Below are positions 22,546 through 34,844 of a stretch of DNA of 64,000 bases, piece after piece (the stretch's first letter is position 1; each line of letters opens with the position of its first letter). Below the pieces are notes generated by a model, which made no database searches, had not been told where the DNA came from, and was given only the letters and a program-made list of their open reading frames with translations. The position numbers and the translations under genes were made by a program. The stretch comes from Labia minor (lineage: Eukaryota; Arthropoda; Insecta; Dermaptera; Spongiphoridae): contig OY720347.1 of NCBI GenBank assembly GCA_963082975.1, positions 13,250,225 through 13,314,224 of the forward strand, written 5' to 3'.

Positions 22546-23287
22546 TAGATATCACTAAAATTACGAGAATCTATCGCTTTTTTTTTAAATAGAATTAATA
22601 ATCTTATTGTTCTGTTCTCAAGTAGTATTACGTAGTATGTAGATATATATAAAGACAAAATAGTAAAAATCATTGAAGATAAAAAGATAAAATAATTTGT
22701 TAGAGAGAATATTAGAGGTTATTTGTTTTATTATTATTAATATTATCTAAATGCTTTGTAATGAATTAAATCTTATCATGTGTGTTTTGATATCTTACCT
22801 GTAATATTAAATTTAATATTTATTGTATTTTATAACACAAGAATAAATACAAAATAAATATTAAAATATAATTTAATAAATAGTGAGCTTTGATCAAGTG
22901 ATTTTCCATGCAGAGTATGTTGAAAGTAATTTTAATGTAAATATTATGAAAATCTATCTGCTCGTCGATGATCCTTGTTCTTTGATACGAAGGCTACTAC
23001 TATTAAATGTAACCGAGAAAATATTAATTTATTAATATTATTGTTCATCTATTCTTAAATGCAGTTATATATTGATTAGTATTTTATTTTAGCCCAGCAA
23101 ATTAATATTATTTTTTAGTTCGCGTGATTCAAACAACTTTCTTTTTATTTTTTTGTCAAAGTTTCTTAACTTTAATTATTGTACTAGCGTGGCTGTCATG
23201 CTTTTAACATCATCTTTACCCCGTGAACTTTTCCCTAAAAGTTGGATCATAATGAATCTACATTTAATTTGATTACGTTTTTTTTTT
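22546..23287. other. AT-rich spacer upstream of the first visible Mondo exon
   Basis: A/T-rich sequence; searched for the expected Mondo exon ending in AYSG(K/R) with a GT donor, without success. Confidence 0.45.
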
Positions 23288-23886
23288 ACTATCTCGCCAG
23301 AGATAGTATTGCGATCACGAAAATTGAGGTTTTGATGTTTTTATACGTATTGAAGGTTCCTGAATCATTTGCACTAAGGTTGTTTTGTGTGTATGTGTGT
23401 ATGTCTGTATGTATGTATGTAAGACAAGATTACGCAAAAACGGTTTGAGCTAGAATCATGTAATTTGGTATACGGGCATTATTCAAAATTCGTAGTTTTC
23501 TATCAACTTTTGAGAAATGTAGTTCAACCAGAAGAGGGTCATTACCTACAACGTTTTGATTTTTTTTCCTCTAATGTGACCGTAAAAATAAAAATATATG
23601 TTTGATAATTTTTCACATGATTAAAAAATGTATAAAACTGTTATATATAGAATTTCAACTTGATTGAATCGCTGAAAGTACCAAAATTAATTTTTTAACT
23701 CTGCAAATCTCACGCGCCAACACGTGAAGTGGTGCCATCAACAAAGAACCAAACATGCACTGGTTTAATAAATATTATTTATTAATTTTAATTTATAATT
23801 TATAATTAATTAAATTTAATTTAAATATAATATATTATGTTATTTAAACTAATTCAAATTGCAAGTCGAGTGGAGACACTCCAGCT
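23288..23886 (+). mobile_element. HINE-A copy beside a Mondo exon
   Basis: ACTATCTCGCCAGAGATAGT start, (TGTA)n microsatellite 23384-23421, and 3' end GTCGAGTGGAGACACTCCAG with the GAGTG-GAGA-CACTC hairpin. The subterminal arm is partly lost (GCAAGTCGAG). It ends only 70 bp before the acceptor of the first visible Mondo exon. Confidence 0.85.
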
Positions 23887-23955
23887 AATTTTAAGAGATA
23901 TTATATATTATATATATATATATTTATTTATTGTTTGTTTTTTAATAAATTTCAG

Positions 23956-26900
23956 ACAAAAATTGACATCTCCAAAATGGAATCGTTTCAAAGGGATTCG
24001 CCTGAGATGGAAAGATAAAATCCGATTGAACAACGTCATCTGGAGATGTTGGCATATGCAATGTATGTTAATAATTAAATCAATTATTCTCTTATTTTTT
24101 TCTTTTAATTTTTCTTTAAAATGGGTTTAACAAACTATTATAATGGGTATATTTCATCTAAAAATAATTAATTATCTTTTATTCATATAAACTTTAAAAA
24201 GTAATATTGCTATATATTTGGTAAAATCATGATCTATTCCAATCATAATTTATCAGATATAATTTTATTCTGAGTATTATTAAAACTCAAAGTTGCATTA
24301 TCGATTTCAAAAGTTCATGGCCAACACATCCCCTTATCAATCATTTAATTTTTTCATATTTTTATTCATTCAAAAATTTATTTTTCCAATCCTCACAATT
24401 GTTTTTCTGATTCTACGATTTTTCTTTTCTTTCTAAAATAAAATAAATTATCTCTTATATTTATTTTTCTAATTCCAAATATTTAGATAATTTACGAAAT
24501 TTCATTTAAATTTGTTTACCTTCCCAATATACAAATGTTAAAGTTATTTTTGTTTTTAGATTAACAAAATAGTTAATTTAATTTTTTATTTAATAAAATT
24601 GAATGAATCTCTTTCTATTTAATATTATATCATCTTAAGAATAATTGAATTAATTAATAATTAATTAAAATTAATAATTGAAAGTATATTCCTTAAATAT
24701 AGTATCTATATATCTCTGTGGCTCTAAGGAACTCGAAATTCCTTAACCGCAGCAACCACATTTCTCCAAGTATCCCTATCCTGAGCCACAACCATCCATT
24801 CCCTAACCCAGTGGTTTCCAAACTTTCTGTACCGGCGTCTCCCTTTTGTTAAAAAAAATTCTTGCTCCCCCCTTATGGTTCTGAGCATCGCAAAATCATT
24901 TGACCTTTTTTTTAGAACAATATTGAAAAAAATCGAAAATTTTTAAAAGTTTGGCCACAAAATCATTGAAAAAAATTTTAAAAAAAAATCGAAAATGTTC
25001 AAAAGTTTGGACACAAAATCATCTACCTGTTTTTTAGAACCATATTGAAAAAAAAATCAAAAATTTTCAAAACTTTGCGGGCACTTGAATTGACTTAGAA
25101 TTGTTCTAATACCTTCGCGCCCCCCAGGGGGGGGGCTCGCCCCACATGTTGGAAGACGCTGCCCTAACCTCTCCCAATTCTCTTACGTCCCTTCCTACAT
25201 TGTTTAACCACCGCATCCTTGGTCTTCCCAGCGGACGTTTCTCAATCGGTCTCCCCATTAATATGTTTTTGGCCATTCTTTTTCTCTCCCATTCTAGCCA
25301 CGAGTCCTACCTATCACTTCCTTCTCGATTTTATAACCCTATCCATGTCTGGAGATGCATAGAAGTCATGCAATTCCTAGTTATCCAGTCTCCGTCATTC
25401 CCCGGTGGTCTCATCTTCTTTCTTTGGCTCATAAATACTTCGAAGAATCCTATTCTCAAATACTTTAAATCTACCCTCGTCACGTAGGGTCTTATAACCA
25501 TGACTCACACCCATATAATTCAACCTTAAATATAGTATTAATATTAATCATATAATTTTTCAATTACTTTTGCAGTTATTCGAAAGCAAAATACATTCGT
25601 ATGCCAGTTTGCATCGCCCTTGGATGTAGATACTCATAACAAACCAGAGGTAAAAACAATAATTATTTAAAATATGAAATTATTCAGTGTTATCATAAAA
25701 GAATAGTGCGGTTTCGAACATTGTTTAAAGAAAAACAGCATCACTTACAGTTAATGTCGTTTATTATTCTAATTTGTCGTCTCATACATGCGATGGTTTA
25801 ATAAATATTATTTATTAATTTTAATTTATAATTTATAATATAATATATTATGTTATTTAATCCAATTCAAATTGCGAGATAGTCGAGTGGAGACACTCCA
25901 GCTTATTTTAGTTTAGATTGCTTAAATTTATAATTTTAAATTTCCATATGCAAACTTTTACTAGTCAATATATGCATTTACTAATGTTAACAATGACCTT
26001 ATTTAATTTTTAAAATTAATGTGTCATATTTTTCAAAATTCCACGGTCCTGCGGTCAGTCTAAGCCTCTTGAGAAACCCTTCTCTAGACCTACATTTATA
26101 ACTAACAGATTAACGATTTTTTACTGGCAATGAATTTGTAAATAACAACTAAAATAATATAAAGTATTTATAATTATATAAATTAAATTTAAATGAGAGT
26201 AATATATTTTTTTCAAAAAACTAAAATAATAAATTTAAAGAAAAAAATAAAAATGATATTAATTTATAATTAATTGTTATTATTAAGTGTAAGGTATATA
26301 ATATAGAGAGAGAGAGAATTGAACATTGTATAGAATGACAAATGACAAACTAGAAAATTTAAACAATTTTAAAGAATTATAATATTTATCTATCTAAAGA
26401 AAAATTTAAATATATATTTATTTTACTAATTGCTTATTTTTCTAGGCTGTAGTACTTGAGGGTAAATATTGGAAACGAAAGCTTGCTGCGGTTACTGCAG
26501 AATATAAAAAATGGCGAATGTTTTACAGAAATCAAATTCAAGGTTTTGGACAATCGCACAGCCCCGACATGGTAAGTGTCTCATTCCTAAAGATATAATA
26601 AAAAAATCAAATTCTTTAAAATAAATTTATTTTTTCAAAAAACTAAAATAATAAATTTAAAGAAAAAAATAAAAATGATATTAATTTTAATTAAGTGTTA
26701 TTACTATTAGGTATAAGGTATATAATATAAATATAATGATTAAATTTTATAAGATATAAGCTTAGTAGTTTTATCTACATTAGTTTATTTTAGTTATATT
26801 TAAGTTAACAATGAATTTTGGGTCTCTTTATAAGCCCATTTAGGGGAAATATGATTTTAAAAATTATTTTTCATAAATGTAGGTATATTTTATTCAAAAA

Positions 26901-29900
26901 TTTATAGTTTTTTCATTATCAGGAACATTATATGCTATACAGTGGTGTATTGGGAGGGGAACGACGTTCCCTTACCTTTTTTCAGAACCGGAACACGTTC
27001 CAGTACTTTTTCATGTGCCGACTACTCCCACTTAAATCTACTGTTAGAATTTCTTTTTTGTATTCGTAAATATTTTGTATAGTAAGAATAAGAAAAAATA
27101 AAAACTTATATGGAAAAATAGTTTGCTGAAAATAGGACTTTTTTTGCTCCCACTTCTTATTTTACCAATACATCACTGATGCTTTACCTTACTGTACTTA
27201 TAAAAATATCTTGTTCTTTTATATGTTTTATGTTTATTCTCTTCCAGCCATATCATAAAAATAAAAACTTTTGAAATTAATTACAATAATGTATAGTTTT
27301 TTAAATTTTACTTTTATTTATTTGAGTACCATAGTTTCACATTGTTTTTTTTTATTTTCTTAAGTGAATATACTCACTGAATAAAGAAAAAAAAATTAAT
27401 TTTTTAATTATTTTACATTTACATAAGAAATAAATTTACCCTTTGGGTGCTTAAACAGTGGTGTATTGGGAGGGGAACGCGGGCGATCGACGTTCCCTTA
27501 CCTTTTTTTCAGAACCGGAACGACTTCCAGTACTTAAATCTTAAATCTACTGTTAAAATTTCTTTTTTTGTGTTCGTAAATATTTTGTATAGTAAGAATA
27601 AGAAAAAATAAAAACTTTTATGGGAAAAAATAGTTTGCTGTAAATAGGACTGAAAACAAAACTCCCACTAGGCGTTCCCTTACTTCTTATTTTACCAATA
27701 CATCACTGTGCTTAAATTATTATTAATTTGAAAATTTTTGAAACAATAATATTTTAATATTTTTAATTAATAAAAAAATTAATAATTAATATCAACATAA
27801 GACAGTTTTAATTTTTAAATTTATTCTGGTTTATCTATGAGTACCATGGATATGGAAAAATGACATCATATCTTATTTTTGGTCATGCATAAAATAACTG
27901 TTTTTCATATAGTATTATATAGATCTAACAATTATTATAATTTTTTTCCATTATAATGTTCTTTAAAAAGAAAAACTAATGTTATTTTATAATTACAAGT
28001 CTTGGAATTAGCTCATTCTTTATTAAAAAAAATTTTATATCAAAACTAGCTAATAAAATTAATAGTAATTTAAAATTTACTATTTGGTTTAAAATATAAT
28101 TAATATTTATTTGATCATTAATATTGATTTTTTTTTTCTTTAATTAAACTTTTTCTATTTGAAAGATTTGTTTTCTAATTTTACTAATTTTATTAATAAA
28201 ATAAAATCATTTGTTTTGAGAGTTGTGCAAAACTAATTTTGCTTTGCATGTTGTTTGGTTTCGTTATCTTCTAAGAATCCCGATTTGGATGTTCTCGACT
28301 GGCAGCCTCACAGCAACGATTCAGTTCCGATGATGGTGGATGAGGATTACATGACATTCATGTCCGACACATTGTTTTCTACAATCCAATCAAATCAGCC
28401 ATATGCCTTTCCAGACTATAGAGAAATAGGTAACAAAATCAATTGTTTTTTCTTTAAAACATTAATTTAATTTACAATGTTTGTAATATAAATTACAATT
28501 ATGTCGAATTTATTTTAAATTTTAAATTTATTTTTATTTAAATTATTTCGACAAATCATATAGAATAGTCTGACGAGAAAATAATTTTCTTTAAAAAACG
28601 ACAGATCTTTCTCATTAACCTAATTTTACACAATAAGACTGAAATATTTTTATCGATCATATACAAATTTACTAATTTTTACTTTTTAAATAATTTTTAA
28701 TTAAGTTATATTTTATATAAGCATATAAATATATTTTTTTATTTATATTAATTAGAATATAATTAATTTTCTATATTTTTCAATGTTTCCATAATTTAAT
28801 TTGTTTTTTTCAGCTCGTGGAACCAATATTGCAGATTTTATACAACCTAGTTTAGTTCAACTACAACCAAATTTAGAGGAGTTCATGGAATTGGAAACAT
28901 TACAAGGTAAACATTTATTTATATATATAAATAATCATATATACTTATGTATGTTTTGTCGTATTTATATATTACTTTTCTTTTTTGTTTAAATCTATTT
29001 TTATCAAAAACAAAAATTTTCCGTCCAATGCGTATAGAAAATAGTATAACTCTAACCCTTTTGTCATTAAAAAAAATTCTATTATTTTCTTAAATTTTTA
29101 TGCGAAATAAATATAAAATAATAATAATAATGGAAGAATTTATTATGTTTGAAAATTAACTAGAATATCGTTAGTGAACTAATTTTTTATATAGTTAAAA
29201 GGAAAAACTTTCTAATTCGTCAAAAGCTTGTCGAGATAGAGGTCTGTTGGCTTATTGAAAGGTTAAAAGAATTTCACTGGCATGCTCTTCTTTTCAAATC
29301 AATAAAAACAAATCGTAACTATCAAGTTTTGAAATTTTAAAAAATAGCGATATATATACATATTTTATAGAAGATATATTATGACTAATCATTCGAGTAG
29401 TGATAGTGCTGCTAGTGGAACGTGTCTGCTGCTCTTTAACTTGAGGATATAATCTTTACTTATATTTACTAACTCCATTTAATAAAATTACTTTATTTTT
29501 GTTAACATATATTAATTATAAATAATTAGTATAAAATTAATCATCCATTGGCAAGTCACCAAATGGATAGAGCAAAAAAAACAAACGAAATCGCCTCTTT
29601 TTTAGCATCTTTCCTATTATAGCCCCCCCCCCCCCATGATAATTTTGAAAAGAAAAAATAACTAAAAATTTAATTTGCAAAAATACTAACAGGTTTATAA
29701 AATAGCAAATTAAAAATAAAAATAAAATAAAATACTTTTTACTCACAAAAGTTTCATTTTTACCCCATTTAGGGTAATTTACCCCGCTTCCCAGACCGCT
29801 GCATTATAGCATAAACAAAATAAGTTGACCTGTGGCCAGGTCCGAACCGACCGACGGTTTGAAATAAATTAATTTCCAGCTACAGAAACAATTTCAAATA

Positions 29901-32900
29901 ATTTTCATATATCTATTAATGTAATAAAAAACAGATATGGATACATAAATAATAAATATAAACATTTTTAATTTTATTTTATTTATAATATATATGCAAG
30001 ACCAGGCTGTGACGTCATGCATGGCTGGATGACGTCATATAATTTTAAATCAAGAAAAAACTAATAAATATGATTTTTCTCGAGGATAAAACCAATACAA
30101 AGTGCATGATTCGTGGTGATATATAAAAAAATCTCCTTTGGTGTGAAAATAACCCTTTCCTTCCTATCGTCGATCGCTAATACTACCACTTCCGGTTTCC
30201 GGAATTGCACCAAAAGTTGATCAATTCATCCCACTGATGCATTAAGTAAATATACCAAATTTCATCAAAATCGGTTGAGCCGTTCAGGCTGTACACATCT
30301 ATACGGACGGACGGACAGACGGACAGACATCATGCTAAAAATACTTTTTTCTGTTTAGAAAATGCATGATTCGTGGAGATATGTAAAAATCTCCACATGT
30401 GAAATTTGGTGTGAAAACAATACCTCCCTTACTATCGTCGGTCGGTAAAAATATATAAATAATTCACTGATTATATTAAAAAAGAAAAAAGAAAAATAAA
30501 GGTGTTAATATATTGATTGAAATAAAATAAATGAAAAGCTATTATATAAATACTTTCAACAAAATATTATGGATCATTGGGGGGGGGGGGGGGGCAGAAG
30601 CCAGAGTCACCTGTCAATGTGCGAAAAGCGCCGAATTTTAATATTATAATTTGTTTCTCTTCCAGATATTTTTGGAACTAAACTTCCTCCTGTACCTGAA
30701 GAATCAGTTGTTCTTGAAGAAGTCTATCGACCCAACCAAACTTCTTTACGTCCAACTAGAGATTCGCCTTCAGTACTTCCAAATTCAACCATTGGTGTAA
30801 CTCAAGCAGCTCCAATCCCTAGTGGCATTCAACATTCTTCTCCATCAAATCATAATCACCCTTCTTCATCACAAATCACCAATTTAGGGTTTAATATTCT
30901 TCCAACCAACAATTCTCCCACCTCACAAAATGTTACCTCTACACCTGTAGAAAATATACTTCCATATTCAGATGTTGATATATATTCTACAACCGTTCAA
31001 CAACAACAAGGTTTGTAAGATTTTAATTATTACCTTAATTGTGATTCTCATTTTTTAAAATTAATTAATATTAATATTATTATTGATATTTAAGTATATA
31101 ACTAGAAATTATTTCTTAATTTGAAATAAATAAAGTATTAGTTTAATTTATATTGGTAACTAATGTAATTTTTATTTTTTTTAAAGCTTATGAAGATGCC
31201 CAGCACCAAGTTTTTATTCAATTGCAACAAACGCAACAACAAATACCACCAAGTCAACCTCATCATCAATCACAAGCTTCCCAAGCTTTTGTAAGAATCC
31301 ATTGAAATATATTATTTTTAATTGTTTTTTTAAAGGAGAAATATTAAAATATGATTTATTTTTTTTAGGTTATGACTCCCAGAAGTAAAGGACGACCACC
31401 TCGGTCAAGTCAACGTTCATTGTCACAACATGCGTATACTTCCAGTCAACCAAGTGTATCATATCAACAACAACCATTTATACCATCTTCCTCTCGAACT
31501 AATAATCAAACATCTACTTCATCCTTTAAACAATCCCATACAAATTATTCTGGTAGTAATATATTTAATCAAATCACATCTCAAACTCAAACCGATCTCA
31601 AATCATCATCGAGCGAAGAATTATTTGTAGTTCCAAAGGTAGAATTTAAATAACTATTAAAAATATTTGTGTTCAATTCAAATTAAATATATTTTATTTT
31701 AATACTATACAGACAAAAGGACGAAATCGTTCGAGGAGTGGACCGACTCTTGGCACTCGACAATCTATTCAACAATCGCCAACTCTTGGACCTAATAGTG
31801 ACTCTTCAATGCAACCTCTTCTTGCTCAAATTTTAACAAATAATAGTGAGATAATTATTTTAAATTATTAGCAATTTCCTAATTATAAATTCTGCCTCTT
31901 TATTCTATTAAAATCGCTTTACTATATTAGAAATTTATTTAGCTAAACTAAATAAGAATACTCGTATACAAGCTTCATTGTCAACAATTAATAAAAAGAG
32001 CGTTATTTATTTTGATTTTTAATCATTATTTAAAAGAAATAATAAATAATAATATTAATAAAATAAAAGTTTATATAATTAATTATTTATTATTTATTTT
32101 AAACAAATAATTTATTTTTTTCAGATCAAAATACCTCCCTTAAAAATTCTTCAGTAGTACAAATTATACCCCAACCCACAACTGTATTAATTACAACTCC
32201 AGTTCAAATGACACAAACTTCTTCTATCACTAATAATAAAGTAAGTTAATATTTAATTTAAAAAGTGAAAAATAAAACAATGAATAAAACAACTGAAATT
32301 TCAGGTTTCTACAAATTTAGCATCATCTTCTAATATTACTAATTCATCAGATTCAAATGAATCAATTGCACTTAGAGGTGCACTTGGAGTAGGAGTATCT
32401 TCGCCACTTTCACCCACAATCACTAGTTTAAATAATCCGATTTCACCATCGAGGCCTCTTCGTCCTAAAATATCTGGATTGCCTAGACAAACATCACAAC
32501 CAAAGGTTCTATTTTTATTCTTTCCTTGAATAAATAAATATTAAAATATATAGATATTAAATACAACATAATACTAATTTTATACTTTTTTATATAATGA
32601 ATTTAATAAAAAATATTTCTAATAAAAATTGCAAATATTCCGATTAATTTTTAAAAGTTAATATCAAATATATTTACAGTTAACGTTCTATATAAGCAAC
32701 ATCTCTATAAGCAACAATCTTTAAAAGCAACCTCTATACAAGCAATTTTTTTTTAGTTCAATTATTCTGTTTAAGGAACTTATTTTTTAAAGCTAAATAT
32801 TTGAGTTCACAGCCTAACCTCAAATTGTAAAAAATTCTGTTATTGGAATATGTTTGTGTTTCAAGTATTGAAGTTAATTTATGTTAATTAGAATAGTTAC

Positions 32901-34301
32901 TATAATTTCTGTTAGTTTCTGTTCATTAATTAATTAATTAATATTTTTGTGCTTTAAATACAATTTTTCCCAATAAGAAACCTTTTTATTGAAATTGGTT
33001 CAAATGAGTTGCTTATATTATATTTTCAATTGAATTTATTTGTTATTTCGTGTTTTCTTCTTTAGCATCGGATTTTTTTAAAATTTATTCTTATGAATAA
33101 TATAAATAATAAATATAATTTTATCTGAATATTATAAAAGTAAATTATATAATTTTTAATTTAGAACTAATCTGGTTCAATCAATTTGGTTTTTACTAGA
33201 ATAAGATTTTGTGTACTCAAAACTTTGACAACTAATATTTAATATCTTACATTCTTAATTCTTAATTACAAAAGTAGAACCATTAACATTTCCAATTCTG
33301 CGAAATTAAAAAATGAGAATCCAGGGGGAGGGGGATTATTTGGAGATTTGAACTATAAATTTCAAGAGATACTAGAACATGATAAAATAATATATAAATA
33401 ATGAACTTTTTAATTTTAACCATGAGTAAAAATATCTTTTAAAAATAATTTTATCTAATTTGTTTATTTTTTTTTTATCAATATATTTATATAAAGGAGC
33501 AAAGAAGATTAGGTCATATCACATCCGAATATAAAAGAAGATGTAATATAAAGAATGGTTTTGATATGCTGCACAAACTTATACCTCAACTTAATCAGAA
33601 TCCAAATGCGAAGGTAGAAAATTATTTTAATTTAATATATTAAGCACGTCATACATAATTATGTCAATCAGAAATTCTATTTTTTGTTCAGCTAAGTAAG
33701 GCTGCTATGCTGCAAAAAGGAGCAGATTACATTAGACAATTACGCTATGAAAGAGCGCAGCTTAATGACGAAATGGATGGATTACGCCAACAAATTGACG
33801 GATTGAATCAAGAAATTAGGTATTTGTTTATTTATTTACAAATGAATTTGTAATTTCCAAAAAGATTAATTTATTGTTCACAAGAGCTAAAGACCTGAAA
33901 TCATGAATGTTGATATTATTCAACATAAATTATTAATTAAATATTAATTTTGAAAGAATATGTATTCATTAATTTACTTTAAATATAGTATTATTTTGTT
34001 GATGTTTTTATATAAAGCTCACTCTTAAAATAATTTTTTTATTTCAATTTTATATGTTTTTAAAAATGAAATCAATTTATTTTCAGCAATTGTCAGGCGT
34101 TACTTCCAGCTACAGGAGCTCCAGTTTCTCGTCATCGTTCAAATAAATTGAGAGAAATGTTTAATGATTATGTTAGAACAAGAACACTTGAAAATTGGAA
34201 ATTCTGGATTGTATCCTTTTATATATTATATTTATATTAGTGTTAAAATTCTTAAAACTATGTGTAAAATAAAGCAAAAAAAGAATTTATTTTAAACATT
34301 T

Positions 34302-34336
<35 letters not shown>

Positions 34337-34844
34337 GTTTAATTTAAATTTAATGAAAAGAAAAATTTAATATTCTAAAATGTGTGTGTGCATATTGCAA
34401 ATTTTCTCAAATTAAATATGAATAAAAATGTTACACATAAACTTTTCCTTAACAGATTTCAATAGTTCAGTTTACTATTTGAACCACTTCTTGTCTCTTT
34501 TAATTCAAGTGTATCAACCGCAAGTTTGGAAGATTTATATCGTTCTACAATTGTCTGGTCAGAACAACATTGTTCACTAGCCGATCTTCGTCCAGGTAAT
34601 TATTACATCCAAACATTTACTCATTTTTAATTTAATTTTTAATTAGAATTTAAGAATTTTTTATCATTTGACAATTTTTTTGTTTATTTTCTTTCTTATA
34701 TTAAAATATTTTCTATTTATTTCATTTTCAGGAGTTTTAAATTCTTTAAGACAACTTTGTGCATCTACTGATTTTTTAAATGATCCGTCCAAATTGGCTG
34801 AAGAAGCACGATTAGCAGTACTACAGCCGCGTAACCCTTCATAA
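23956..34844 (+). CDS. Mondo: Mondo (MondoA/ChREBP) bHLH-zip transcription factor, 5' partial
   Basis: Sugar-responsive transcription factor that pairs with Mlx and binds carbohydrate-response E-boxes. Exons: 23956-24062, 25576-25649, 26446-26571, 28276-28429, 28814-28906, 30666-31010, 31187-31290, 31369-31638, 31713-31845, 32125-32240, 32305-32505, 33497-33613, 33692-33819, 34087-34210, 34466-34595, 34732-34844; all junctions keep frame, giving 777 residues. The first exons encode Mondo conserved region DNA (SPKWNRFKGIRL, KIRLNNVIWRCWHMQ), then LEGKYWKRKL, SDTLFSTIQSNQP and NIADFIQPSLVQLQPNL. A long Ser/Gln/Asn-rich linker follows. Exons at 33497 and 33692 hold the bHLH-zip with the E-box H-E-R residues (GHITSEYKRR) and KAAMLQKGADYI. 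The last three carry the dimerisation/cytoplasmic-retention domain (LPATGAP, YVRTRTLENWKFW, VSTASLEDL, LNSLRQL). The acceptor at 28276 is AAG, not CAG. Upstream exons encoding the N-terminus were not found. Confidence 0.92.
24715..25530 (-). pseudogene. LINE reverse-transcriptase ORF2, C-terminal fragment
   Basis: Antisense in the first visible Mondo intron. The minus strand reads, with frame breaks, LYGCESW near 25515, a region with FENRILR, then GRPIEKRPLGRPRMRW-type wording near 25230 and a terminal DRDTWRNVV near 24760, typical of the post-RT region of RTE/Jockey/CR1-like LINEs. A hAT MITE (24809-25161) splits it. No RT catalytic YxDD is present, and it is far from active. Confidence 0.7.
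24809..25161. mobile_element. hAT-type MITE inside the LINE fragment, TSD CCCTAACC
   Basis: 353 bp, ends CAGTGGTTTCCAAACTTTCT and ATGTTGGAAGACGCTG, perfect duplication CCCTAACC (24801-24808, 25162-25169). Contains tandem copies of AAAATCATTTGACC-like units and a nine-G run near 25127. The clean duplication shows that it inserted after the LINE fragment. Confidence 0.9.
25785..25903 (+). mobile_element. HINE-A 3' end fragment
   Basis: Only the last 120 bp: CATGCGATGGTTTAATAAAT through GCGAGATAGT and the hairpin GAGTG-GAGA-CACTC, then CAGCT. In the second visible Mondo intron. Confidence 0.82.
26205..26305. repeat. Direct repeat, copy 1 (before a Mondo exon)
   Basis: About 100 bp beginning TTTTTCAAAAAACTAAAATA and ending GTAAGGTATATAATATA; repeated at 26629-26730 in the next intron, same strand. 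The two copies bracket the exon 26446-26571. Confidence 0.8.
26629..26730. repeat. Direct repeat, copy 2 (after the exon)
   Basis: Second copy of the 26205-26305 sequence with small indels in the AATTAATTG portion. Confidence 0.8.
26940..27178. mobile_element. hAT-type MITE (GTATTGGGAGG family), copy 1
   Basis: 239 bp, ends CAGTGGTGTATTGGGAGG and ATTTTACCAATACATCACTG; flanking ATGCTATA and ATGCTTTA match at 7 of 8. In a Mondo intron. Confidence 0.88.
27456..27708. mobile_element. hAT-type MITE (GTATTGGGAGG family), copy 2
   Basis: 253 bp, same family and orientation as the copy 277 bp upstream, with a perfect 8-bp duplication TGCTTAAA (27448-27455, 27709-27716). Separate duplications mean two independent insertions. 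Confidence 0.9.
29623..29635. repeat. C13 homopolymer
   Basis: Thirteen consecutive C residues, exceptional in this A/T background. In the same Mondo intron as the G16 run. Confidence 0.9.
29823..30447 (-). mobile_element. HINE-B, full-length copy
   Basis: Best copy of the family, about 625 bp, antisense in a Mondo intron. On the minus strand it starts ACCGACCGACGATAGTAAGG and carries the GTCTGTCCGTCTGTCCGTCC microsatellite. It ends with CGTCGGTCGGT, the exact inverse of its first 11 bases, followed by the hairpin GACCTG-GCCA-CAGGTC and AACTT. Non-coding. Confidence 0.85.
30579..30594. repeat. G16 homopolymer
   Basis: Sixteen consecutive G residues 71 bp before the acceptor of the 30666 exon. 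On the transcribed (RNA-like) strand it could form a G-quadruplex. The length may be uncertain in the assembly. Confidence 0.9.
32676..33020. mobile_element. Possible pogo/Tigger-like MITE in a Mondo intron
   Basis: CAGTTAACGTTCTATATAAG followed by repeated AAGCAAC units resembles pogo/Tc1-type termini (CAGT...CTCTATAA). The right end is not clear, with GAGTTGCTTATA near 33008 as a weak inverse. Low confidence. Confidence 0.3.

Noticed and set aside
25146-25487. Plus-strand 113-residue open frame
   Set aside because: It is the antisense of a LINE ORF2 fragment; the minus strand carries the recognisable motifs.
31430-31630. Second plus-strand frame inside a Mondo exon
   Set aside because: It is a shadow frame of the Ser/Gln-rich linker; the spliced Mondo frame is continuous there.
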